Shown: piece after piece, positions 7,249 through 17,400 of the stretch
Layout: each line of letters starts with the position of its first letter
How positions within the stretch are numbered: the stretch's first letter is position 1
From: an uncultured Fibrobacter sp.
GTDB taxonomy: Bacteria; Fibrobacterota; Fibrobacteria; Fibrobacterales; Fibrobacteraceae
NCBI GenBank assembly: GCA_934699585.1
Contig: CAKUWY010000001.1
Location: forward strand, 186,001 to 250,000
Direction of reading: 5' to 3'
DNA length: 64,000 nucleotides
Program-made: the position numbers and the translations under genes
The notes under the pieces: model-generated
The model's input: the letters and a program-made list of their open reading frames with translations, nothing else
Databases searched by the model: none
Told to the model about the DNA's origin: nothing

Positions 7249-10155
7249 TTACCGCAAGCGGCGTAATCCCTTGGGCATGGGGACTTCGGTGCCGTCTTCT
7301 TGCAACAGGTAGATGTTGTCCAGGCTGATGTAGCCCTTGCCGCTGTAACGGGCCCTGAAGGCGAAGTTCTTGATTTGCTTCGGGTCCAGCTGCGGAATGG
7401 TCTTGCCCCAGCCCTCCTGGGCCATGTTTTCCCAGATGAGGGTGTCACGGACCCAGGAGCCGCGGGTGTTTTTCAGGCGAACCATGAATTCGTCGTAGTC
7501 CTTCACCTGCTCGCTGGCGATTTGCACCTCGAAATAGCCCTCGGGATTGTTGTGGTTGGTAGCGTAGTCGAACACGATGCCTACGGAATTCCTGACGGCT
7601 TCGGGGATTACGTAGTAGGCGCCGGCGAAGTTGGGCCAGCCCTGTGCAGGAGGCTGCTCGATGATGAAGTCGTGACGAATGAACCCACCGTGAGGGGGTG
7701 CCCCGTTAAAGACCTTGGCCTCGATACTGGTAGCGTTATCGCCGTTGGCCACCGGATACCAGTCCACGGCATCCAGGCCGTTGTCGAAGTTCTGCATGAC
7801 GCTAGTGGTGCGGTAAGCCCCGCGGATGCGGAAGGGAATCTTGAATTCCGTAATCTTGCCGCCCAGGCCGCGAATCTTCAGCGTCGCCGTGGCAGGCCCA
7901 AGTTTCACATTTGCAGGCATGGGAACTTTCACGTGGAAGCTCTCGATGGAGGCGTTCCACAGGCCGTCATCGGGCTTGAACCACTTGACGATCCCAAGCT
8001 CCGGAATTTCAAGTTTTCCTTCTGTCAGCTGGCCGGACTGCTGCACGGCGGTGGCGAACAGGTCCAGGGTATCGCCTGCAAGCAGGACCTTCTTTTCGAG
8101 GGCAGCGGCAATGACACGCGGGTCTGCGGCAGAATTTTTCGTCGCCGCGTCCAGTCCAACCACCTTCGGGTTAATCTGCACAACGGCAAGTCCAAAGGGC
8201 GGAACGGCAATGTCCCTGGACTTGGACGGATTGATGCGACGTCCGCTGGGGCCCATTTTCGGGTAGGGGTAGGCGTGCGGACCAGTCCCTTGCCATTTAA
8301 ACTGTTCGGGTCCAAAAATCTCTACTTGCGTGCGGACGAGATAATTTTCGCTCGCCCGGTCAATCTGCACCAGCTGCGTGATGTCGGAAAGGTTCACCAG
8401 CATCACCCGGGCAGAATCCCCCTTGCCGATGGCGTAGGCCACCACGTCGGGACTGTTGCTCTCTACCGGCAATACCGCGAACCCGCTTTCCAAAAAGTCC
8501 ATGAAGGTCATGTAAACGCCATAGTATTCCGCCGTAGGTTCCAGGGATTTCCAGTGATTCCAGGAGCCTTCCTTGAGGAGCGCCGTCATGCTGATAGTTC
8601 CCCAGGTGTCGTCGGGCCCTTTGAACAGGTTGCCGAAAGCGTCCCAGGGGAGCACCTGCAGGCGGTTGCCAAACCGCATGGCGTGCTGGGCAAAGACGCT
8701 GGCCATAGCAGCGGCCTGAGGGTAATCCATCAGCAGGCTGTAGCCTTGCACGCAGGTGCTGAACTCCGAAAGGAACACCCGGCGTTCCCCTTCCAGGTGG
8801 CGTTTCATCCACATGTCCAGCGTGTCCATGTTGGGGCCAACGTCCAGCATGGACTTGAGCATGTCGGCGGGCTTCGGGTCATTGGGCGTCCAGTAGGGGT
8901 AGTTGTGCAGGTCCACCACATCCAGGTAGCGCTTGCCGTCTTTCCTTTCGGCCTCCCCCACAATCCGCAGGAACTCTTCCATCCAGTACTTGCCATCCAG
9001 AAGGCCCGCGCCCTTCTGCTGCATCTTGTGGGTGCTGAACAGCGGGCCATGCAAGATGATGCTGGAATCCACCGCCTTCATGGCGCGGGCGTATTCCAGA
9101 TAGCGGGCCGCGTACTGCCTTGCCGAAATGGGGCCGGACTCTTCCCACTCGCCGTCCAGTTCGTTGCCGATTTGCCACTGCTTGATGTCGTAGCCCTTCA
9201 CCTTGTTGGCATACCGCACCCAGGCGGCGGCCTCCTTGGAGGTTCCCGTGCCCGCGTTCACGCAAATGACGGCCCTGGCATTGGGGAGCGTCTTGATGTA
9301 TTCCATGAAAGTCTCGAAATCCCACTTGATATCGGTCCAGTCCGTACGGGCGATGTCGCCGTTCCTGGTAGACATGGCGTAGAACTTGTAGTTGTTGCCT
9401 GCAAGCAAGTCCGTCGCGCCGCTGTAGAGTTTCATCTCGCAAATCTGCACGCCCTTTGACGGCAGGTCCGTGGTCTTGAAACGAACAGCCACGTAGCGGG
9501 TATTGATTTGCTTGAACTTGTATTTTGTGGTGGCGGAGTTCACCCGCACCGTGGCTTCTACCTTCAGCTTGTTTTCAAGAGCCTGGTGCACGCCGGGGTA
9601 TTCGGCGTAGTCTTCCGTCCAGTAGGCCAGTTCAAAAGCCTTAGGGCGGAGGCTCCCCCAATCAATCTGAATAGAATCCAGGTTTACCTTTTCGGGAAAC
9701 TCTACCACAATCCAGGGCGGGTCCACCGGGTCCAAAATTTCGCCCCACCACATGGTCTCCATCTTGCCGTCGGCCAGGTGGCTCCGGCGGACAAAGCCGT
9801 AGTTGTCCTTGGTGGTGCCGCGGTAAACAGTCTCGCCCAAGAATCCCCGGGCCCACTTGGTCTCGTCGGGAATCCAGAGTCCCGTTTCGTCGTACTTGCC
9901 GATGCCGTTCCAGTGGTAATCATTGGAAAGGCTCCCGTTGGGAAAGCGATACAGGGTGTAACCGCCGTCCACAAGTGCAGGGGTCATATCGTAATAGCGG
10001 CTAGGCGGGTTCCAAATGGCCAGGTCGGCGGACATCATGTTGTCCTTGTTGATGACAACGCCGGGGTGCAGGTCATCGACCTTGACCACGTTTTGGGAAG
10101 CAAAGGCCGGCAGGACAAAAAAAGCCGCAAGGGCAGAAACGACAAAAGTTTTCAT
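7249..10155 (-). CDS. Secreted clan GH-A-type glycoside hydrolase with inserted discoidin-like domain
   Basis: 968 residues with a signal peptide (cut after AFAS, about 20). The catalytic barrel is split. Strand RFPNGSLSNDYHW lies at about 70-83, then an F5/8 (discoidin)-like sugar-binding domain at about 115-247, then the rest of the barrel. The barrel carries GNELDG with acid/base Glu332 and the candidate nucleophile Glu464 in VFLSEFS. This pattern is that of GH-A families such as GH51, GH39 or GH44, probably acting on plant hemicellulose; I cannot fix the family. A C-terminal CBM11-like beta domain (about 785-965, ending ISLDNIYLL) follows. No T9SS tail is visible. AAGAGG ribosome site before the ATG at 10155. 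Confidence 0.8.
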   Translation of the reverse strand: MKTFVVSALAAFFVLPAFASQNVVKVDDLHPGVVINKDNMMSADLAIWNPPSRYYDMTPALVDGGYTLYRFPNGSLSNDYHWNGIGKYDETGLWIPDETKWARGFLGETVYRGTTKDNYGFVRRSHLADGKMETMWWGEILDPVDPPWIVVEFPEKVNLDSIQIDWGSLRPKAFELAYWTEDYAEYPGVHQALENKLKVEATVRVNSATTKYKFKQINTRYVAVRFKTTDLPSKGVQICEMKLYSGATDLLAGNNYKFYAMSTRNGDIARTDWTDIKWDFETFMEYIKTLPNARAVICVNAGTGTSKEAAAWVRYANKVKGYDIKQWQIGNELDGEWEESGPISARQYAARYLEYARAMKAVDSSIILHGPLFSTHKMQQKGAGLLDGKYWMEEFLRIVGEAERKDGKRYLDVVDLHNYPYWTPNDPKPADMLKSMLDVGPNMDTLDMWMKRHLEGERRVFLSEFSTCVQGYSLLMDYPQAAAMASVFAQHAMRFGNRLQVLPWDAFGNLFKGPDDTWGTISMTALLKEGSWNHWKSLEPTAEYYGVYMTFMDFLESGFAVLPVESNSPDVVAYAIGKGDSARVMLVNLSDITQLVQIDRASENYLVRTQVEIFGPEQFKWQGTGPHAYPYPKMGPSGRRINPSKSRDIAVPPFGLAVVQINPKVVGLDAATKNSAADPRVIAAALEKKVLLAGDTLDLFATAVQQSGQLTEGKLEIPELGIVKWFKPDDGLWNASIESFHVKVPMPANVKLGPATATLKIRGLGGKITEFKIPFRIRGAYRTTSVMQNFDNGLDAVDWYPVANGDNATSIEAKVFNGAPPHGGFIRHDFIIEQPPAQGWPNFAGAYYVIPEAVRNSVGIVFDYATNHNNPEGYFEVQIASEQVKDYDEFMVRLKNTRGSWVRDTLIWENMAQEGWGKTIPQLDPKQIKNFAFRARYSGKGYISLDNIYLLQEDGTEVPMPKGLRRLR

Positions 10156-10188
10156 GAGAACCTCTTGTTACAATATACATCAAAAAAA

Positions 10189-10242
10189 GATCCCCGTGAT
10201 TCTATCGGGGCTTTGCCCCTCCAGAATGACAACGGGGATGAC
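10189..10242 (+). repeat. Palindromic dispersed repeat
   Basis: Begins GATCCCCGTGATTCTATCGG, has an inner hairpin GGGGCTTTGCCCC and ends CGGGGATGACA. Nearly the same design as the copy at 18401 (GGATCCTCGTGATTCTATCG). It fills most of the 136-base gap between argD and the hydrolase gene. Confidence 0.8.
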
Positions 10243-10291
10243 AATCGCCGCAAAAGCGGATGACTTTCGGATTACTTCGCGACGGCCAGTT

Positions 10292-11494
10292 TTACTTCGC
10301 AGCTGCTTCGAAAGCGCGGCCAAGCTTTTCCAGTGCCTCGTCGCATTCCGCGGCAGAAACATTCAGCGGCGGGAGCATACGCAGCACGTTGCCCTTGGCG
10401 CTAAGCACCATGAGTTTTTCGCCCCGGGCGGCGGCGATGATGTTTCCCACCGGCATTTCTTCTGCAAGGGCCACACCGAGAATCAGTCCTTCGCCACGGA
10501 TTTCCTTGGCGAAGTTGTACTTCTCCACAAGGCCCGCCAAGCCGGCCTTCAGCTGAGCGGAGCGTTCTTCCACGTTCTTCAACAGGCCCGGAATCTGCTT
10601 CACGACAGCGAGACCTGCGGCGCAAGCAATGGGGTTACCGCCGAAAGTGGTACCGTGGTCACCAGCCTTGAGCTGGTCGGCAATGTGCTGGCGCAGGAGA
10701 ACCGCACCCAGCGGGAGACCGCCGCCGATACCCTTAGCCAAAGAAACCAGGTCCGGATTCAGGCCGTACTTTTCGAAACCGAGGAAGGTTCCAAGACGGC
10801 CCACGCCAGCCTGCACTTCGTCAACAATCACGAGGCAGCCGAATTCCTTCTGCAGGCTGTTGATGGTCTCGACCATTTCGGCAGAGAGCGTCATCACGCC
10901 ACCTTCGGCAGCAAGGCTTTCGAGCATGATGGCACAGGTATTGCCGTCTACTTCGGCCTTCAATGCAGCGCAGTCGTTCCATGTGACATGCACGAAGTCA
11001 CCCGGCATGGAGCCGAAGCCTTCGCGGATAGCCGGCTGACCCGTTGCAGAAAGAGCGGCATAGGTACGGCCATGGAAGCTGTTCACGAAGGTAATGATTT
11101 TCTGCCGATTCTTTTCGCCCTTCCGGTTGAAGTACTTACGTGCAAATTTGATACAGCCTTCGTTGGCTTCGGTACCGGAGTTGCAGAAGAAGGCCTTGTC
11201 AAACTTGGTGATTTCAAGGAGGGCCTTGCCCAGTTCGATCTGCGGGTAGTTCGGATAAAGGTTGCTGATGTGGTTGAAGTGGTTCATCTGTTCCACCACA
11301 GCATCCTTAATCGCCTGGTTCTGGTGACCGAGCGCATTCACGGCGATACCTGCGACAAAGTCCAGGTACTTGTTTCCCTGATCGTCGTAGAGGTAAGAGC
11401 CTTCGCCCTTCACGAAGTTGATGTCTGCCTTGCCGTAGAGCGGCGCGATAATCTGTTTGTCCTGTTCTAGCAGGTTAGCTGAGGATTGTGCCAT
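10292..11494 (-). CDS. argD: Acetylornithine aminotransferase
   Basis: PLP-dependent class III aminotransferase that makes N-acetylornithine in arginine synthesis (and can serve succinyldiaminopimelate in lysine synthesis). 400 residues, the usual length. Visible are the phosphate-binding NSGTEANE, SFHGRT, the PLP-contacting VDEVQAGVGR (Asp225) and the Schiff-base Lys254 in SLAKGIGGGLPLGA. The loop normally read QGEGG is AAEGG here. Its start overlaps the end of argB by 20 bases, so the pair is translationally coupled in the order argB-argD. No other arg genes are near. Confidence 0.94.
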   Translation of the reverse strand: MAQSSANLLEQDKQIIAPLYGKADINFVKGEGSYLYDDQGNKYLDFVAGIAVNALGHQNQAIKDAVVEQMNHFNHISNLYPNYPQIELGKALLEITKFDKAFFCNSGTEANEGCIKFARKYFNRKGEKNRQKIITFVNSFHGRTYAALSATGQPAIREGFGSMPGDFVHVTWNDCAALKAEVDGNTCAIMLESLAAEGGVMTLSAEMVETINSLQKEFGCLVIVDEVQAGVGRLGTFLGFEKYGLNPDLVSLAKGIGGGLPLGAVLLRQHIADQLKAGDHGTTFGGNPIACAAGLAVVKQIPGLLKNVEERSAQLKAGLAGLVEKYNFAKEIRGEGLILGVALAEEMPVGNIIAAARGEKLMVLSAKGNVLRMLPPLNVSAAECDEALEKLGRAFEAAAK

Positions 11495-12251
11495 AGTTTA
11501 AATCTCCATTAATTTGTTTGCCAAAGTGTTCCGCGTCTTTCCATCCAACAATATGGATGCTCTTGAGTCCTCGTCGGATCGACTTGAAACTCTCACGGAC
11601 TTTGGGAATCATACCGCCGGAGATGACGCCAGCTTCGATCAGCTTTTCAGCGTCCGCCTCGCTCAGTTCGGGAATCACATTCTTGTTTTCGTCCATCACG
11701 CCCGGCACGTCGCTTACCAGCACAAACTGGTCGGCTTCAAGAGCCACAGCCAGTTCGCTTGCGGCCGTGTCGGCGTTCACGTTCCAGCTCATACCGTCAC
11801 CGATGGAAATCGGGCTTACCACCGGAGTCCAACCGGCGGCCCACAGGTCAACTACGATCTTCGGGTTCACTTGCTTGATTTCGCCCACCAGGCCAAGGTC
11901 TACCTTGCCCTGCTTCTTGACCACCTGGAACAGGTTGCCGTCCACGCCGGAAATACCAATGGCATTGCAGTTGTTGTTCAGCAACATGCGCACCAGCTTC
12001 TTGTTCACGTGGCCCGAGAGGGTCATTTCCACCATCTTCATGATGCCGGGAGTCGTGACTCGGAGGCCGTCGATAAATGTAGGTTGTTCCTTGAGCAAGG
12101 CGATATTTTCATTGATGTCCTTGCCACCGCCGTGAACCACAGCCACCTGACAGCCACTACCGGGGAGGGTCGAGACTGCCGACACAAAATCAGCCAGCTT
12201 GGCTTCGTCGATAGCCAGGCTGCCACCAATTTTTACAACCACTTTTTTCAT
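11475..12251 (-). CDS. argB: Acetylglutamate kinase
   Basis: Phosphorylates N-acetylglutamate, the second step of arginine synthesis. 258 residues with the amino-acid-kinase start VVVKIGGSLA, the glycine-rich AVVHGGGKDI and substrate loop, and the ATP-side motif VLVSDVPGVMDE. The short form (under 270 residues, no N-terminal helix) is like the enteric, arginine-insensitive enzymes, which is inference from length. First gene of the argB-argD pair. Confidence 0.95.
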   Translation of the reverse strand: MKKVVVKIGGSLAIDEAKLADFVSAVSTLPGSGCQVAVVHGGGKDINENIALLKEQPTFIDGLRVTTPGIMKMVEMTLSGHVNKKLVRMLLNNNCNAIGISGVDGNLFQVVKKQGKVDLGLVGEIKQVNPKIVVDLWAAGWTPVVSPISIGDGMSWNVNADTAASELAVALEADQFVLVSDVPGVMDENKNVIPELSEADAEKLIEAGVISGGMIPKVRESFKSIRRGLKSIHIVGWKDAEHFGKQINGDLNYGTILS

Positions 12252-12364
12252 TTTTTGCGAGGTCCTCTCGTTTTATTTTTTCGGAGACAAATTTAGAAAA
12301 AGTAGTCAGAGGGAAATGACTCAATACACAAAAGGGGGAAGAATCCCCCTCGTTCCAGCCGAAT

Positions 12365-12391
12365 GTCATCCCCGCGAAGGCGGGGATCTCC
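12365..12391 (-). repeat. Palindromic dispersed repeat, minus orientation
   Basis: GTCATCCCCGCGAAGGCGGGGATC, the exact reverse complement of the stem-loop found in frame in uvrB at 3671. Confidence 0.85.
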
Positions 12392-12403
12392 CTTCGGCTT
12401 TCT

Positions 12404-12438
12404 CTACCCCTTCGCCTAGGGGCTCCGCCCCTAAAACC
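12404..12438 (-). repeat. 35-bp dispersed repeat (copy 2 of 2)
   Basis: Reverse complement matches 7063-7097 at 32 of 35 positions; here it adjoins the palindromic repeat, 20 bases from the stop of the next gene. Confidence 0.75.
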
Positions 12439-12457
12439 CCGATATAGAAAATGACGC

Positions 12458-13003
12458 TTACTTAAAATAGGCGTCAAAGCAAGTCTTCTGATTACTCCGG
12501 CGATGAGCAGCACTAAAAACGCAATCCGTTTTCACTTCCGAATCCTTAACGAATTTGGTTTTCATTACCATTTTTTCATTATCATAGAAATTGAATTGCC
12601 CTTGTTTCATTCCATTTTTACATACTCCTGAAACAGAAACAACATGACCTTTGGCAACGGTCTCCCCATAATCAATCGTAAAGAGTTTTCCGCTACTTGC
12701 TTCCGGTTTAGAACAAATAGTACTCATCAATGCGTCTAGTGGATGAACATTTCCACTAGACGCAGCAACCTTAGCAAATCTGTCGGTATTTCCATTTGAG
12801 TAGGTAATGCTTTCAACATCGCTCTTCTTGATTGTATATACAGGACCTTCTAAATTATCCAAGCGCTTGTATTGAATTTGAGATTCTCCTATTTCAGTCA
12901 CCTTCACAGTGAGCGAGTCACCCTTATAGAAACGGATCACGTCCTGACCGAAAGTCAAGGTAAAAGGCAACAGTGCCGCAATTGCCAAAATTCGGAAATT
13001 CAT
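12458..13003 (-). CDS. Small secreted protein, function unknown
   Basis: 181 residues with a signal peptide (MNFRILAIAALLPFTLTFG). The mature N-terminus (VIRFYKGDSLTVKVTEIGES, then IQYKR and GPVYTIKKSDVESITYSNG) is a short beta motif I associate with many secreted proteins of Bacteroidetes-like bacteria; its role is not known to me. The C-terminal half has Cys residues (ICSKPEA, VSGVCKNG, DCVF, TCF) that could pair in the periplasm. Lower GC than argB upstream. Divergent from the ferredoxin gene. Confidence 0.75.
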   Translation of the reverse strand: MNFRILAIAALLPFTLTFGQDVIRFYKGDSLTVKVTEIGESQIQYKRLDNLEGPVYTIKKSDVESITYSNGNTDRFAKVAASSGNVHPLDALMSTICSKPEASSGKLFTIDYGETVAKGHVVSVSGVCKNGMKQGQFNFYDNEKMVMKTKFVKDSEVKTDCVFSAAHRRSNQKTCFDAYFK

Positions 13004-13197
13004 ATTTCAACCTCTCTTTTAAGGATTGGACCGTCTAAAACCACTCTAGGTAGTCCTTTCTCTGGAATATATATAAAAAATGTTGTTTTAAGCTTTTTTT
13101 TGTTCTTTTTTTCAATTTCACAACATAAATTTCACGTTTTCGCCTATTTTTTTATATCTTTAGGTCAGACACAAACCAAAGACACAAGAGGTAAATT

Positions 13198-13395
13198 ATG
13201 GCTATTTCTAAAGTTTGGCTGGATGAATCCAGCGACGAATGCGTTTCCTGCGGCGCTTGCGAAGCAACTTGCGACGCAGTGTTCAGCGTTCCCGAAAAGA
13301 TGCAGGTGAAGGAAGGCGTTGACTATTCCGCTTACGAAAGCGAAATCAAGGACGCTGCCGACTCCTGCCCCGCCGGCGTCATCAAGTACGAATAG
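13198..13395 (+). CDS. Small ferredoxin, [4Fe-4S] type
   Basis: 65-residue soluble electron carrier. Cys15, Cys18, Cys21 and Cys25 form CxxCxxCxxxC, and Cys57 is in a distal CP motif. Spacing is that of single-cluster ferredoxins, in which three proximal Cys plus the distal one hold the cluster and the remaining pair position may be spare. It is acidic as expected. AGAGG ribosome site 7 bases before ATG, a T-rich promoter region at 13080-13160, and its own terminator: a monocistronic, probably highly expressed gene. Confidence 0.92.
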   Translation: MAISKVWLDESSDECVSCGACEATCDAVFSVPEKMQVKEGVDYSAYESEIKDAADSCPAGVIKYE

Positions 13396-13431
13396 TATTT
13401 AGCAGTGCACATCGCGACAAAACCATTAGAA

Positions 13432-13457
13432 AGGACCTCCCCTACGGGAGGTCTTTT
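13432..13457 (+). terminator. Terminator of the ferredoxin gene
   Basis: GACCTCC-CCTAC-GGGAGGTC followed by TTTT, 38 bases after the stop. Confidence 0.92.
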
Positions 13458-13475
13458 CTGTTGCACCCTGGGCAT

Positions 13476-13510
13476 CTAGTGCAGTTGGTTTCGTTCTAGT
13501 GCAGCCGGTT
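13476..13510. repeat. 15-bp direct repeat across the recombinase stop codon
   Basis: CTAGTGCAGTTGGTT at 13476-13490 and CTAGTGCAGCCGGTT at 13496-13510, 13 of 15 identical, 20 bases apart. The second copy encodes the C-terminus and stop of the recombinase; the first follows the stop. Confidence 0.6.
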
Positions 13511-14332
13511 CCACTTTTTCATTTCCTTGTCCAGAAAAGTATCCACGAATTTCGCATAAATTAACGTGGTGTCCAGGTTCCTGTGACCAAGCAGCTTGCT
13601 TGTGGCCGGCAAGGGAATGCCCAGAGTAATGCAGGTGGTAGCGAAGGTATGCCTGGCCAGGTGACAGTGGATATGCTTGTAGTAGCCCAGTTTCTTGGCG
13701 GCACTACGCAAGGTACGGTTGAAATGGGAATTTTCCACCACCCGGAACACAGGGCCGTCCGTCAACTTTTCGGGCAACAACAGCCTCGCCTGCAACGGGA
13801 TGGGCACGTACACCGGGTCGCCGGTCTTGTGCATCTGCTTGCGGATTTTCCAATCAAAGATTTCATTCGCGTTCAATGACAGCAGGTCGCTATAGCGCAG
13901 CCCCGTAAAACAGCTGAACAGGAACACCCGCATCACATCCTGTTCCGTCTCGGTCAAGAACCGCCTTCGGTCCATAAAGTTCAGGTACAGGCTCTTCAGT
14001 TCCCGCACCGTCAAGAAGCCGCGCCGGGAAAAGACCCTGCCAACCTTGATCTTTTCGAAGGGCTTGCCCTCCACCAGACCGTCGGCCATCATCTTGTTGG
14101 TAAATATCCGGAACACCGAAAGAGCCTTGTTCACCGTAGCAGGCTTGTCGCCCCGCTCTTGCAGGTGATTTCTAAAACCACGAACAAACTCTTCGTCTAT
14201 CCCGGCACAGTCCAGGTCTGGCTTGTAGTACTGCAACTTGCGCAGGTTCCAGTAGTAAGTTCGTATAGTAAGGGGCGCAAGATTCTCCTCTTCCTGCGCC
14301 AGATACCGCTGTGCCACATCGTAAAAAAGCAT
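13496..14332 (-). CDS. Tyrosine recombinase / phage-integrase family
   Basis: 278 residues with an N-terminal SAM-like core-binding domain (1-100) and a catalytic domain with Arg146 (TGLRYSDL), a Lys near 169, His224-xx-Arg227 (HLARHTFA), His250 (LLGH) and the nucleophile Tyr259 (TLIYAKF). The set is complete, so it should be active in cutting and rejoining DNA. It looks like the Bacteroidetes-type integrases of mobile elements or invertible promoters more than XerC/XerD. No cargo, relaxase or transposition genes are near, so it is a solitary recombinase or a remnant. Confidence 0.88.
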   Translation of the reverse strand: MLFYDVAQRYLAQEEENLAPLTIRTYYWNLRKLQYYKPDLDCAGIDEEFVRGFRNHLQERGDKPATVNKALSVFRIFTNKMMADGLVEGKPFEKIKVGRVFSRRGFLTVRELKSLYLNFMDRRRFLTETEQDVMRVFLFSCFTGLRYSDLLSLNANEIFDWKIRKQMHKTGDPVYVPIPLQARLLLPEKLTDGPVFRVVENSHFNRTLRSAAKKLGYYKHIHCHLARHTFATTCITLGIPLPATSKLLGHRNLDTTLIYAKFVDTFLDKEMKKWNRLH

Positions 14333-14439
14333 ATAGCCTCCTTGCCAGCTATCGCCGACAAAAATCCCCGGACACCCGGGGGCAGAGGCAATTTATCATA
14401 ACTCAGGAAAAAACTTTTTTTACCCGGCTTACAATCAGG

Positions 14440-17400
14440 TTATTTTACCGAGAACAGTTCCGAACGGTGTATCCCTTGAGCGCGGGCCCGAACAACATAT
14501 AAACCGGAGCCAGGAACATCCATCGAAAGGTTCGCCGTACCGCCATGAACAAGGACAGACCTTGTGGCAAGAACCCGACCCTTCAAGTCCAAAATATCCA
14601 CGCGGGCCATTTTTCCTTCCAAATTGCCGGAGGCGTTGAATGACACCTGCAATCGGTTTCCAGACCTTACCGTGTGCAAAGCACCTAACGAAGCCTTCGC
14701 ATAGGCCTTCGCTTCGTCCGTAACCCGGACAGTAGCGTTCTTTGCCGACTTTCCAAGAGACACCTGCAAAGAATCACCCGCTTTCAGTTCCGTAGTTGCA
14801 CCATCCACAGTCACATACACGTGTTTTCCCAAAGCGGATATTTTTTCTGCACCGTTGACAGAAATGTATCCCGCACGTTCATCACTAGCGTCAAGACGAA
14901 GTGTCCATTCTTGAGCATTACCTGCAGAGCGGACCGACTTGGCCAGCAGGCGACCGTCTTCTACGATAGACAGGTTTACCCGTTCGCCCATGCTAGCAGG
15001 CGGCTCATCAACCACAAAAGGATGACTGGCAACGCCTAGCGTATTTCCGGCATCGCGACGGCCATTTCGATCCGAAAGAACCAGCTGCAAGCACCAACCA
15101 TTGCGGGACTCCGCTTTCGCCAGGGATTTTTCATTTTCGACAAAGCTCTGATTTTCGTCATCTTCTTGAGCTTCCAAAAATACGGGAGTCGTCGAAGCTT
15201 TCCAGGTCATCATCTTCGAAACCTTGACCCAAGCCGCCTCGTAGGGCTCCAAATAGCGGGTTTCCTCGTAATCGTATGTTTTTGGATTATAGCGCCAGAA
15301 AACCGTTTCCGAGCCGAAATCGCCTTCAACCATCCCTGGATTTTCCGAGAATAGGTCAATGCGCCAACCATAGGGGTTGGAAATCAAGTTCCACCCGGTA
15401 TAGGAACTGTCCAGAAGCCATTCAACGGCCATTTTGTCGTCATTTTCGGCTCGAAGTACCAGCGGCTCGCCCTTTAGGGAACTGTACCAAAAACCGCGAT
15501 TACCGGCAAGGGAATCTTCCTTTTCAAACTTTTTGTAACGCCAGAAATCTCCCGTATCACCGTCATCCCACCAATACAGGTGCTGGTCATCGTTCCAATG
15601 GAAGGAGGACTTATCGACAGATGCCAGCGAGACCATGTACCACGTGTTAGGCTCACCACCTAGTGTTTTTTCAACCGTCAAAGTGTCGCTGTAAACGGCA
15701 TCTTCTTTTGAGTCCTTTAGCGAAACATTTACGGAAAACTCGCCCATTTCCTTCATACGGAAAACAAGAGTTTTTTCGATTGCGGAGGCTACGGAATCTC
15801 CCAGCAGAGAATCCACCACCGGCTTCCCTGAACGAAGATTCTTGATTTCTATACGGGCAGTTACCTTGCGCCTTGCATCAAAATCCGAGCCCTTGAAGGC
15901 AACTTGCAGCGCGCGGCCTGTTTGCTTCATCTCGGCACTGACAATCTCTAACGGAATGGTGTAATCAGGTTGCTGTTCCGTCGAATCACCTTCGTGGTGG
16001 TCAGCACCGCCAGCGCTGCTTTCAACAGGCAAGTCTCCACTGCCAGAGCTGTCTTTTGATTCAGATCCCGAACTTTCTACCGGTTTGTCGGAATTCGAAC
16101 TCTCGGTCGGCGCAGTGGATCCAGAACTTCGTTCAGGATTTTCGGAATTCGAGCTCCCGGCAGGCGCAGTAGATCCGGAACTTTCCACCGGTTTGTCAGA
16201 ATTCGAGCTCCCAGTCGGCGAAGTAGATCCAGAGCTTTCCACCGGTTTGTCAGAATTCGAGCTCCCGGCAGGTGCAGTGGATCCAGAACTTCCTTCAGGA
16301 TTTTCGGAATTCGAACTACCAGAATTTGAAGAACTCGGAGCGAAACCTTCGAAATACGGGAGACCATCGTTTACATTGTCCGTCCGATTCCATACCTCAC
16401 TTCCGTCATTGAACGCCTGAGCAAGGGCTCCCGATTTCATATCTTCGGAATCGGCAACGCCATTGGCCAACTGTCCGCCAGCATTGGTGGCGATTATCTT
16501 ATTATCGGAATCGGTTATCAACGTTCCATCAACATCAAGCCCATTCACTCCGTTTCTCACATTCTTGTAAACATTGGCAGAAGTGGGATTTTGCCAATCG
16601 GAAAGAGTGTAAGAACCGATCCCCAAAGAAGTAGATGCATCCTGTGTTCCGTAATGGTAATTGTTTTTTATGGATGTTAAATTGTTGTCCCCCAGGTTTT
16701 CATCCAGTTTCCCCACCAGGTAACCCACGTTACCCGTACCGGAAATATCCCCGATGGAATAGGTATTCTCAATGGTAAGCGCCGAATTTTCGGGAGATCG
16801 GCCACCAATAACCCTGAAATTACCGACGAGGCCGCCGACCTGCGTCGTGTCAATCACTCCTTCACTGCAACCCGCAGAAATATCGCCAATGACGGACGAA
16901 TGGACTATGGAAACAGCATCCGTAGCCGAAGCCCCTTCCTGCATTTCGCCGACAATTCCACCAACTTTCGCGCCACAGTTTCCAGTAATTGAACCCTGGA
17001 ACAGGGCGTCTTCCATGTTCACAGATGTAGCCCCATTCCCGCTGTATATGGAAACACCCCACAAACCACCCATGTAATCGCCACCGGACAAGGTTGCATT
17101 GACAACCGTATCACCCACATAGGGGTTGCTCCCATTATCATGGGTAAAATAACCGGCAATACCGCCGATATAGGAAACCCCCGTAGACGCCCAGCAACGA
17201 GCACTCACTCCGTCCACCTTCACGTTGGATATTCCGCTTTCCCAGGCCAACTGCAAGCGACCGAAAACGCCTCCCAAAAAACAGTCCAGCCAGTCGTTTT
17301 CGTCTATACCGCGGACCGTAACCGAACTCACCTTGATGTTGTCCACGCCCTTGATGTTCATGGCATACCCAAAGGCGCCTCCGGCATTTTTACCCGTAAC

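Noticed and set aside
7300..9459. 719-residue open frame antisense to the glycoside hydrolase
   Set aside because: Shadow frame; sense strand has signal peptide, catalytic Glu motifs and a ribosome site.
13496..14332. Integrative element or genomic island
   Set aside because: Only one recombinase; no relaxase, transfer genes, cargo or clear attachment repeats around it.
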